A stretch of DNA of 64,000 bases from assembly GCF_021532275.1 (NCBI RefSeq), contig NZ_JACBOT010000031.1, positions 124,001-188,000 of the forward strand, in the 5' to 3' direction. How positions within the stretch are numbered: position 1 is the first letter of the stretch; the number at the start of each line of letters is the position of its first letter. The DNA comes from Brevibacterium sp. UCMA 11754 (GTDB lineage: Bacteria; Actinomycetota; Actinomycetes; Actinomycetales; Brevibacteriaceae). The position numbers were made by a program, and so were the translations under genes. The notes beneath the pieces are model-generated. The model made no database searches and was not told the DNA's origin. It saw only the letters and a program-made list of their open reading frames with translations. This document shows positions 26,146-33,778 of the stretch, piece by piece.

Positions 26146-26588
26146 AGTGACCTAGAACACAGATAGTCGTTACTCATCAGTAATTACCGACACGCCACTC
26201 ATGACACTTTCGTCATATTACGCTTCGTGACTCGGCCCACAGAAGTCGGACTTTAGTTCGAACAAAAGTATCGCCGTTTCACGCTGTGAGACACAAGGAC
26301 ACCTGACTGCACTGAGCGCGGTGAACGCGATCCCCAGCATCTCAAGGAACAACCTGGACTACACCAAAAAGCCTTCATCTGACACCCTTGAGCATCGTTC
26401 ATTGATCATTCACTTGTACCCCACCCACCTGCGAACACACACTTCTCGTTACGTTTCTGTTACTTTTCACATTACTTTCGCATTATTTGCCAATGACCTT
26501 GTAGGGTGAAATCCGTTCGGCCGAAAAGCACCATGTCCCTTGTACGCAAACACCGTCGGTCGATCCTCACAAATGGAAGTGGAGAAGT
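26146..26588. other. Intergenic region upstream of second surface protein
   Basis: About 440 bases without a supported gene, AT-richer than average. It holds phased TTAC repeats at 26448-26486, a candidate -10 TAGGGT at 26502-26507 and a leader of about 75 bases. An open frame at 26321-26509 has no family resemblance and I do not call it. Confidence 0.5.
26448..26507 (+). promoter_or_regulatory. Phased [AG]TTAC repeats and -10 upstream of second surface protein
   Basis: GTTAC at 26448 and 26459, ATTAC at 26471 and ATTAT at 26482 are spaced 11, 12 and 11 bp. TAGGGT (26502-26507) is a possible -10. The arrangement mirrors the region before the paralogue at 22804, which argues for one shared regulator. 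Its identity is not shown by the sequence. Confidence 0.55.
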
Positions 26589-28760
26589 ATGAAGAAGCTC
26601 CGTAACGGGCAGCCGCCCGTGCGAAAGATCGCCGTCGGTAGCGCAGCCGCAGTCACCGCTCTGGGGCTGACTGTCATGGTCACCTCACCCAGCGCTGCAG
26701 CCATCGAGCAGGACCCAAACGAAGACGCTGAGGCGCTCGGCCAGCTGGTCCAGTCGGACCTCCTCGACGATCAGCTCGTCGATGCCGCTGGTGCATACAG
26801 CAGCTTCCCCAGCAATCCTGAGGAAGCCAAGACCCCTCTCAATGCAGAAGCACTGAGCGCCATCGACCTGGATTTGGGTGACGGTGTCTCACTGCCAGTC
26901 ATCAGCCAGCCGGGCGGCGAAGGCCTCCTGAAGCTCGGCGAAGCCGGAGCGCTCAACTCCTACGGCTACGCTCCTTCGGCAGACAGTGGCAAGGCCAGTG
27001 CCGGTGCAGTCGGCAAGGATGGCGCCCTCAACGTGGACGACATCAACAACGGTGAGTACGGAAACGCCGAAGTCGACCTCACCCAGGTTCTGGGACAGGC
27101 TGGCCTCGACGGAGTCACCGACAACATCGTCGACGAGCTCTCGCTCTCCCTCGGTGCGGTTGCTTCGACCGCAGAAGCCAAAGGATCTGACGAAGCTTCT
27201 TCCGACTACGTTGTCGCCGACGGCGTCATGACCGTCTCCAGCCCCGCTGTCGGCAACATCTCCGACTCCCTCAACGAGGTCGTCGACGGAGCCGGCGGCA
27301 CCCTCGAAGACGTCATCGCCAAGGAAGGCCTGGCCGACAAGCTGGCCAAGTCCGGCATCGATGTCAAGACAGGACTCGCAGACGTCAGCCTCGGTGGCGA
27401 AGACACCACCGTCAACGTCGAAGCTCAGGACGCTCTCAACAGCGTCGTCGAGAACGTCGTCAACGAGAAGCTCGAGGATGAGGCGGGAATCGTCTCGATC
27501 GACCTCAAGAACGGCGACATCAAGATCGACCTTGCCAAGATCGTCAAAGGTGAGAAGGGCGAGGATCTCAACGGCCTCGACCCCAACACCCAGGTCCTGA
27601 CCTCTGACAGCATCGGAAAGATCACCGACGCCGTTGCAGACGCACTGGGCAGCCTCTCCGGCAAGTTCAACGAAACCGTCAAGGACGCACTCAACGACGT
27701 CCGTGTCGAGGTGTCCCTGCCGGCCAAGGCCACCGCAGTGGGCATCCCCGCAGCAGATGGCAAGGTCAACATCGATGGGACTCTCGGACAGCTCGCTGGC
27801 ACAGGCGAAGGCGACCCCGAGATCTCGACCGACCTCAAGCTCGCCGGAATCGACATCGGAACACTGCTCAACTCGATCACCGGACCGCTGCTCGACCAGC
27901 TCTTGGCGGTCACCCAGCCGATCGTCGGCGGAGTCCTCAACTCCACCACCGAATCGGTCACCGGCGGAATCACCGACGTCGTCGATCCGATCCTCTCCGG
28001 TCTGGACCCCGTCTTCGAGGGCCTCAACCAGATCGTCGACCTGACGATCAACGAGCAGCCCACGAAGCGCGACCCCGCTGAAGACAGCAACGTCAAGGGC
28101 ACCGAAGCCGATGGCTTCACCGTGAACGCAGTCAGCCTCGAGCTCCTGCCGAACAGGCCAGCAGCCGAGGGCGCCGAAACTCAGGCCGCAGGCGCTCTTG
28201 CTGACATCAACCTGGCCTCGTCCTCGGTCCGTGCGACCGCAGCCGACGAAGCACCAGGCGACGATGCTGACGCAGATGACTCCGCTTCCGCTGATGCCGA
28301 TGATTCGGCCTCTGCAGACGCAGACGACTCTGCAGCAGCCTCCGCAGATGCAGACGACTCCGCTTCGGCCACGGCTGACGCAGATGACTCGGCCGCTGCC
28401 AACGACGAAGCATCCGCTTCAGCTGACGCAGACGATTCGGCATCGGCTTCGGCAGATGCTGACGACTCGGCCGCTGCCAACGACGACGTGAATGCATCGG
28501 CAAACGCGGACGACTCCGCAGCTGCTACCGATGACGCCAACGCCTCCGCTGACAACAACGACGAGGCAAACGCCTCGGCGAACTCAGCTGATGACGCGAA
28601 CGCCAGCGATGATGCCAACGCATCGGCTGCCGCTGACGGTGGCGACCTGCCCCGCACCGGTGCCAACGGCACCTTGGCTCTGGGTGGGCTCGCTGCCCTC
28701 CTCGTCGCCGGCGGTGGAATCGCGATCTACCTGACGCGCCGCCACCGTGCAGGCCTCTGA
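26589..28760 (+). CDS. Sortase-anchored surface protein, choice-of-anchor-G-like, shorter paralogue
   Basis: 723 residues. It shares the signal peptide (MKKLRNGQPPVRKIAVG) and the globular region with the protein at 22804, including SYGYAPSADSGKASAGAVG and LDPVFEGLNQIVDLTINEQP. The stalk is shorter (about 140 residues) and built from ADADDSA-type units. The C-terminus is LPRTGANG, a hydrophobic helix and RRHRAGL, a sortase signal. A GTGGAGAAGT site precedes the ATG. Tandem duplication of the head with independent stalks suggests a family of surface adhesins or coat proteins; ligand unknown. Confidence 0.9.
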   Translation: MKKLRNGQPPVRKIAVGSAAAVTALGLTVMVTSPSAAAIEQDPNEDAEALGQLVQSDLLDDQLVDAAGAYSSFPSNPEEAKTPLNAEALSAIDLDLGDGVSLPVISQPGGEGLLKLGEAGALNSYGYAPSADSGKASAGAVGKDGALNVDDINNGEYGNAEVDLTQVLGQAGLDGVTDNIVDELSLSLGAVASTAEAKGSDEASSDYVVADGVMTVSSPAVGNISDSLNEVVDGAGGTLEDVIAKEGLADKLAKSGIDVKTGLADVSLGGEDTTVNVEAQDALNSVVENVVNEKLEDEAGIVSIDLKNGDIKIDLAKIVKGEKGEDLNGLDPNTQVLTSDSIGKITDAVADALGSLSGKFNETVKDALNDVRVEVSLPAKATAVGIPAADGKVNIDGTLGQLAGTGEGDPEISTDLKLAGIDIGTLLNSITGPLLDQLLAVTQPIVGGVLNSTTESVTGGITDVVDPILSGLDPVFEGLNQIVDLTINEQPTKRDPAEDSNVKGTEADGFTVNAVSLELLPNRPAAEGAETQAAGALADINLASSSVRATAADEAPGDDADADDSASADADDSASADADDSAAASADADDSASATADADDSAAANDEASASADADDSASASADADDSAAANDDVNASANADDSAAATDDANASADNNDEANASANSADDANASDDANASAAADGGDLPRTGANGTLALGGLAALLVAGGGIAIYLTRRHRAGL

Positions 28761-28799
28761 GACTGAGTCTCGTGACCGTGTGAACGGTTGACACCACGC

Positions 28800-28839
28800 G
28801 AAAGGCGGGGTCGGAGTGAAAACTCCGGCCCCGCCTTTC
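28800..28839 (+). terminator. Intrinsic terminator with GAAA tetraloop, possibly bidirectional
   Basis: The stem from 28800 to 28817 pairs with 28822 to 28839 around a GAAA loop; one G-T pair interrupts it. The core is nearly identical to the terminator at 26107. It sits between the second surface protein and the convergent dgt gene and could serve both strands. Confidence 0.9.
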
Positions 28840-28918
28840 GTCTGTCTGATTTCGTCTGTATGAAATCCTTCGTCTGACTGTAAGCGTCAGCACCACGAAC
28901 GCACGTGCCGTTGACACC

Positions 28919-30451
28919 TCAGAGTCCGCGTCCGGCCTCCCACGGCTCTTCCGAGGAACCGGTGATCAAAGCGTTGACGGACATGGCCTGCGCATCGGTG
29001 AATGAGGCGATGTAATCCACAACCGCTCTGGCCCTCCCCAGCCTGACGATGGCACTGGCGCCCTCCTCGCCGAGGCTGGACGGATCCCTGTCATAGAGAT
29101 CCTGGTATTCCTGTGTGGCCGCCTCAACCGAATCGAGGAGGCGCCGAGGAATCGTGGTCGCCTCGTCGGGATCGCGCAGCCATTCGTGGAAACCCTCCAC
29201 CAGGGAGGCGATGATCCGGGTCTGCCCTCGCTGATACACCGCAAGATCTGAACGTTCGAGTACGAACCTCGAGTGGACGAACTTCAGCACCACCACGTCG
29301 TGCCAGGCGGTGTCGGACAGACGCACATGCCCGCTGCGGACATGTGGCCGCGCATCGACGACGATGGAGGCCTTGAGCCGATCGATCCACCGCCGCGTGA
29401 AAGCGGTGACAGCCCGGTCGGCCTCCAGTCCCCCGTCATAGGGCACGGCTAGTAGACCCTCGACAAGATCCCGATTGACTCGCTGCACCGACTGTCGGAA
29501 CGCGTCCTCATCGGCGATCCACGGGTCCTTCTCCTGAATGTGGCGCCACATCGACTCGAGCGCATGGCCCGGCCGGCGACGATCCAACTCCGTGTCATGC
29601 AGCTGCGCCAGCTCACGGCAGTCGCTGAGCCAGCGGCCCAGTTCGGCAGAGACACTGGTGTACTGCAGGATGTTCGATCGGTAGAAATCGTCGAGGTCAT
29701 GCACCGCATAGGCGATGTCATCGGCGACATCCATCACCGCACACTCCAGCGTCTGCTGGTACCGGCCCATCCGCGGGAACACCGACAGTGCATCGTGCAT
29801 CTCGGCCGTTTCGGTCGCGTAGGCGGAGAACTTCATCGCCCCCTGCGACACCTCATCACCGACTCCCCTGGGCATCTCGGCCGAGCTCAGTCGCTGATGC
29901 TGCGTCCAATCGCCGCGCGCCCACGGGTACTTCAGCACTGCGGCCTTGACCGCCCGAGTGAGGTTGAGCCCACGCGCCGTGGCATCACAGCTGTCGAGAG
30001 CTGTAAGAATGCGGAAGGTCTGCGCATTGCCCTCGAAGCCATCAGGCAGGCGCAGCACCGACCGTGAGACACGATCAAGCTCCTTCTCGCCGAGGTGGCC
30101 GAACGGAGGGTGCCCCATATCGTGGGCTGCGGCAGCAGCCTGAACCACCACCGGATCGCATCCGCCGAGTTCAGCGAGCACTGATCGGGTGCGCTCATCG
30201 GAGTTGTTCAAGGTGATGGCGATCGACCGGGCCACGGCAGAGACCTTGAGCGAATGCGTCAGCCTGTTGTGAATGACTGTGCCAGAACCGGCCTGCGGGA
30301 TCACCTGGGTCACGGCGGCCAGCCGTGAGAAGAAGGGGGAGAATCGGATCCGTTCGATGTCGACACGGAACTCGTCCTCGCCGGGTTGGCCCGCCTCGGC
30401 AACGTCACGATCGCGTCCACCGTCATTGTGAAGTTTCAGTCTCTCCGTCAT
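28919..30451 (-). CDS. dgt: dGTPase-like HD-domain triphosphohydrolase
   Basis: 510 residues. The HD motif is clear (AAAHDMGHPPFGHLGEKELD), preceded by the family NRLTHSLKVSAVARSI. A second half contains ADDIAYAVHDLDDFYR, which supplies the conserved D of the HD site. The enzyme cleaves dNTPs to nucleosides and triphosphate, controlling dNTP pools. The promoter probably includes TAGGCT at 30461-30466 on the minus strand, so the leader would be only a few bases. It converges with the second surface protein. Confidence 0.92.
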   Translation of the reverse strand: MTERLKLHNDGGRDRDVAEAGQPGEDEFRVDIERIRFSPFFSRLAAVTQVIPQAGSGTVIHNRLTHSLKVSAVARSIAITLNNSDERTRSVLAELGGCDPVVVQAAAAAHDMGHPPFGHLGEKELDRVSRSVLRLPDGFEGNAQTFRILTALDSCDATARGLNLTRAVKAAVLKYPWARGDWTQHQRLSSAEMPRGVGDEVSQGAMKFSAYATETAEMHDALSVFPRMGRYQQTLECAVMDVADDIAYAVHDLDDFYRSNILQYTSVSAELGRWLSDCRELAQLHDTELDRRRPGHALESMWRHIQEKDPWIADEDAFRQSVQRVNRDLVEGLLAVPYDGGLEADRAVTAFTRRWIDRLKASIVVDARPHVRSGHVRLSDTAWHDVVVLKFVHSRFVLERSDLAVYQRGQTRIIASLVEGFHEWLRDPDEATTIPRRLLDSVEAATQEYQDLYDRDPSSLGEEGASAIVRLGRARAVVDYIASFTDAQAMSVNALITGSSEEPWEAGRGL

Positions 30452-30584
30452 GATGACCCCAGCCTACAGAATCGCCGACCCAACGGTCCGTGCCCTTCCG
30501 CTTCTCGTCTTCGTCTTCGTCTTCGACCTCATCGTCAAGGTCCGCAGGATCTGATGGAGCGGCCTGTATTCGAGCCGGCCGCTC

Positions 30585-31277
30585 TCAGCCGGTGCGTGTG
30601 AACGAGTTGCGCCCGGTGATCGCCAGCCACATGCCGGCGGCGATCATGACCACACTGGTGACCGCCATGATCACGTCGCCGACGTTGGTGAGTCCGTCGC
30701 TGCGCAGCACCGTGCCGACTGCGATGAGACCAGCAATGCCGAACACGGCGACTGCGATGCCGACGATCCTCAAAGTCGACGGGGTTCGTCCGCGTGCAAG
30801 CATGAAAAGGTAGCCGCCCAGTAGGCCCAGAGACGCTACGCCGGCGACGGCTTTGACAATGGTTGTGCCGGGTTCATCGTTGAGAGTGACCAGGCAGAAA
30901 ACTCCGATGCCGCCGAGGAGAAGGATCGGCAGGGCGAACATCATGATCACGGCTTCGACACCCGAAACGAATGTGAACAGCGGGTCGTTGACCGGTACCT
31001 CTGAAGCCGATACCTGGATTTCAGCGATGTTCCTGTGGTCCGAGATATGTTGCTTCTGCTGATGTTTGAGGCGGCGGTCGTGACGGACGTGGACGACGAT
31101 CGTGAAGATCGGCCATGCGATGAGAACGAAGAATCCGACAAATCCCACGCCCAGGGCGAAGCTGGGGAGAGCGTCTGACAACAATCCGCTGCAGAAGATG
31201 AAACATGCGCCTGGGAAGAACATGCTCGCCAGGTGGCCCGTGAACGTCAACCTGAGCTCCACAATCTTCTCGCCCAT
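30585..31277 (-). CDS. Polytopic membrane protein of unknown function
   Basis: About 230 residues with at least seven hydrophobic segments: two in the first 75 residues, a polar loop with many His and Gln (HQQKQHISDHRNI), then four or five in the second half. I do not recognise the family. The start at 31277 (MGEKIVELRLTF) is chosen over 31304, because the first nine codons are proline/arginine-rich and not conserved-looking; this is a judgement. It stands alone between dgt and a small acidic protein. Confidence 0.65.
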   Translation of the reverse strand: MGEKIVELRLTFTGHLASMFFPGACFIFCSGLLSDALPSFALGVGFVGFFVLIAWPIFTIVVHVRHDRRLKHQQKQHISDHRNIAEIQVSASEVPVNDPLFTFVSGVEAVIMMFALPILLLGGIGVFCLVTLNDEPGTTIVKAVAGVASLGLLGGYLFMLARGRTPSTLRIVGIAVAVFGIAGLIAVGTVLRSDGLTNVGDVIMAVTSVVMIAAGMWLAITGRNSFTRTG

Positions 31278-31425
31278 ACGGCCCTCTGCTGAGCGGCCCG
31301 GCACAATCGTAACCGCCGGACACTTCGGCGGGGCACACTGGCCACCTCGGCGAAAGCACCGGGAAACTCCTTGAGACTTGCATCACAGTGGCGTAGCGTC
31401 ATGAGCACCATAGGAGGTGAGTTCA

Positions 31426-31602
31426 GTGACTGGAGTCAACGAAGATTTCTATCAGCCTGGCACTCATCCCGGCGACATCATCGACGTCTGGGATGAAGAA
31501 GCTGGCGAGATGGTCAAGCACATGATCATCCTCGACGAGTTCGGAAACGGCACGAAGACGCGTCCCCTCTACGACGACGAGAAAGAGGAAGCCGCGGAGT
31601 AG
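31426..31602 (+). CDS. Small acidic protein of unknown function
   Basis: 58 residues, rich in Asp and Glu (GDIIDVWDEEAGEMVKHMII, then EFGNGTKTRPLYDDEKEEAA). A perfect AGGAGG ribosome site at 31412-31417 lies eight bases before GTG 31426, which fixes the start despite the small size. The sequence looks like a single compact beta-type domain. It converges with the peptidyl-tRNA hydrolase eight bases away. No family is recognised. Confidence 0.7.
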   Translation: MTGVNEDFYQPGTHPGDIIDVWDEEAGEMVKHMIILDEFGNGTKTRPLYDDEKEEAAE

Positions 31603-31609
31603 CCGGCCT

Positions 31610-32299
31610 TCACCACCACGCACGAACGGTCTCGGTGGGACCGTCTACTTCCGTGAAGCCCGCGTCGACGACGCTCACGGGTCGATCGCTCTTCGCCCAT
31701 TCCGCTTTCGTGGGTGTGACCACTCGCAGACTGAATCCTGCTTCGCGCCAACGATCGCGAACCTCGGCGGGCATCTGCTCGTAGGCCAGCTGTGCCCCGT
31801 GGCCGCACTGCGCCGCGGCCTTCCCCGTCGTCAGCGTCACCAGCGGTGAAAGTTCGATCGTCACGACGGCCATGTCCGCGGTCACTGAGGTGCCTCCCTC
31901 ATCGGGGAACTCGGTGCCGCCGACCTGCAGCTTCTTCAACTCCTTCGGCAGCGGCTCGACCGGCCCCGGAGGGAAGACAAACGCCTCGGCGGGACCGAAG
32001 TCATCGGTGCCGCCGAACGCCACCTCAACGCAGCCCAAGGCTCGTGCATCGTCGAGCTTCTGCCCGTCTCCGCGGCGAACGACCTTGCGGATGGCCCCGT
32101 TTCGCCAGTACTCGACCGCCTCGTGCCAGTCACCTTCCGGCTGTGACCGCGGGTCGTCGAGGAAGGCGACGACGGCGCGTGCAGTGGCTTCGACGACGTC
32201 GATGTGGCGGGCGATGTTCGTCTTCGACCGCCGGACCACGATCGGCAGTGACCACGGAACCTCGTGGTCGGACTCGTGTCTGCGCATGTGCTCAGTCAT
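31610..32299 (-). CDS. Peptidyl-tRNA hydrolase, PTH2-like
   Basis: 229 residues. The C-terminal half resembles PTH2: a start with VVTIELSPLVTLTTGKAAAQ followed by CGHGAQLAYEQMP (GKxAAQxxHA), and the end DAGFTEVDGPTETV, which parallels the family close (DAGxTEvxxgTeTV). The N-terminal 110 residues are a separate domain seen in actinobacterial homologues as I recall. The reaction is release of tRNA from stalled peptidyl-tRNA. TAGAAT (32312-32307) lies seven bases before ATG 32299, so translation is probably leaderless. Confidence 0.82.
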   Translation of the reverse strand: MTEHMRRHESDHEVPWSLPIVVRRSKTNIARHIDVVEATARAVVAFLDDPRSQPEGDWHEAVEYWRNGAIRKVVRRGDGQKLDDARALGCVEVAFGGTDDFGPAEAFVFPPGPVEPLPKELKKLQVGGTEFPDEGGTSVTADMAVVTIELSPLVTLTTGKAAAQCGHGAQLAYEQMPAEVRDRWREAGFSLRVVTPTKAEWAKSDRPVSVVDAGFTEVDGPTETVRAWW

Positions 32300-32471
32300 G
32301 GTGCCGATTCTAGTCTCCGGCAAGACCGCAATCCGGTGAGCCACCGTCGCCGAGTAGCCTTGAGCTGCGAGATGCTGTCGACGAAAGGCACTGACCATTT
32401 CCCCTAAGACCCCTGCCGTCGATCTCACCGCGGCTCTGCTGGCCCCAATCCCTACGGACATCGTCGACGCC

Positions 32472-33476
32472 ATGTCTGACCAGATGAAGGACGTGCTCGC
32501 AGTCCAAGCCACACGTGCCGAAGCCTGCCGCCAAGTCGGGGTGGATGCCGTGCGTGCGATCGCGAACCCGTCGGAAACACCTGCCCGCTTCATCGAATCC
32601 CGCGCGGAGTACCGTGCCGAGCGTTCCACCTGGAACGAGGGTGGTCCGACGATGGCCCGCACAGTCGATGACACAATCTCCGCGGCCGGAGTCGACGTAC
32701 CCGTTCGGATCCACTATCCCCGCGCCGAGGCGGTCGTGCCGGGACTCGTGTTCCTCCACGGTGGCGGGTTCACCGTTGGTGATCTCGACACCCACGATCG
32801 GATCATGCGCGTCCTCGCCGAATCCAGCGGCGCAGCTGTTGTCGGCGTCGACTATTCGCTCTCCCCCGAAGTGAAGTTCCCGCAGGCGCTGCATGAGAGC
32901 GCCGGCGTCATCGATCACCTCGTCGGCAACGGCAGGTGCTTCGGGGTGGATGGCACTCGCCTCGCGATCGCCGGGGACTCGGCAGGTGCCATGCTCACGA
33001 TTGGTTCTGCGCTGCTGCTGCGCGATGCTCCTGAGGACATTGGGGCATCGCCTGAGAGCTTCTCCTCCATCAAGGCGCTGATGTCGTTCTATGGGGGTCA
33101 CGGGCTCAGCGATTCTGCCAGCCGTAGGAACTTCGGCGGCAGCTGGGACGGTATGGGCACCGACGACCTCGGCAGCATCATGTCCGAGTACTTCGCCTCA
33201 GCCAGGGACGCCGAGTCACCCTTCTACAACCACCTCGGCGCCGATCTGGCCGGACTGCCGCCGGTCTTCGTCACCGCAGCTGGACTTGATCCGCTGCGAG
33301 ATGACAGTCGTGCCCTGACAATGCGACTGCGACGAGCCGGAAATGACGTCATCTACGAGGAGTACCCGCAGGTGCTGCACTCATTCCTGCATTTCGGTCG
33401 CATCCTCGACGACACCACAGACGTGCTCAACAAGGCTGCATCCTTCGCCGCCGACCGGCTGCAGCTGCGGCGCTGA
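32472..33476 (+). CDS. Alpha/beta hydrolase (HSL-type esterase)
   Basis: 334 residues from ATG 32472. Motifs are HGGGFTVGDLDTHD (oxyanion hole), GDSAGAM (nucleophile), DPLRDDS (acid) and LHSFLHF (His). It is a carboxylesterase of the hormone-sensitive lipase group; substrate unknown. The ATG has no ribosome site. A frame-consistent ATT at 32397 lies eight bases after GAAAGG and would add 25 plausible residues (SPKTPAVDLTAALLAPIP), so the true start may be this rare codon. No adjacent partner gene is evident. Confidence 0.87.
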   Translation: MSDQMKDVLAVQATRAEACRQVGVDAVRAIANPSETPARFIESRAEYRAERSTWNEGGPTMARTVDDTISAAGVDVPVRIHYPRAEAVVPGLVFLHGGGFTVGDLDTHDRIMRVLAESSGAAVVGVDYSLSPEVKFPQALHESAGVIDHLVGNGRCFGVDGTRLAIAGDSAGAMLTIGSALLLRDAPEDIGASPESFSSIKALMSFYGGHGLSDSASRRNFGGSWDGMGTDDLGSIMSEYFASARDAESPFYNHLGADLAGLPPVFVTAAGLDPLRDDSRALTMRLRRAGNDVIYEEYPQVLHSFLHFGRILDDTTDVLNKAASFAADRLQLRR

Positions 33477-33778
33477 AGACATTTGCAATGCTTGCATTCG
33501 GCGCACCGGGCGTGGAGTATCCGGGAGTATGAAATGGCTGATATTGAGCAGCCCTGTCAAAGCGACACCGCTGAGGCATGTATGCTGGTAGTACCTGCGA
33601 ACCCGTCTACGGGTTCCCTGCGTCGACAGTACGCCTCGTCTCTGCGGCCGTGAATAATATCCGGCGCGTGTTTCCGAAGCCGTTTCCTCTCGGCGATCGA
33701 GAGCGCCAAACGGCGTTCCCACACCTTGTCCGGAACCGGCTCCCGTCACCATTCGGTGGCATCGGTGAGTCCTCCGGC
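33477..33778 (+). promoter_or_regulatory. Long leader of DEAD-box helicase, conserved in pseudogene copy
   Basis: The 300 bases before the helicase ATG contain a perfect hairpin AACCCGT-CT-ACGGGTT (33599-33614). Bases 33694-33778 align without gaps and at about 90% identity to 43533-43617 upstream of the decayed helicase copy. Small stems GCC-AAAC-GGC and CACC-N4-GGTG are kept, the latter with a change only in the loop. A cis-acting RNA leader is one reading; an in-frame N-terminal extension is another, as both copies are open here. Confidence 0.45.
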
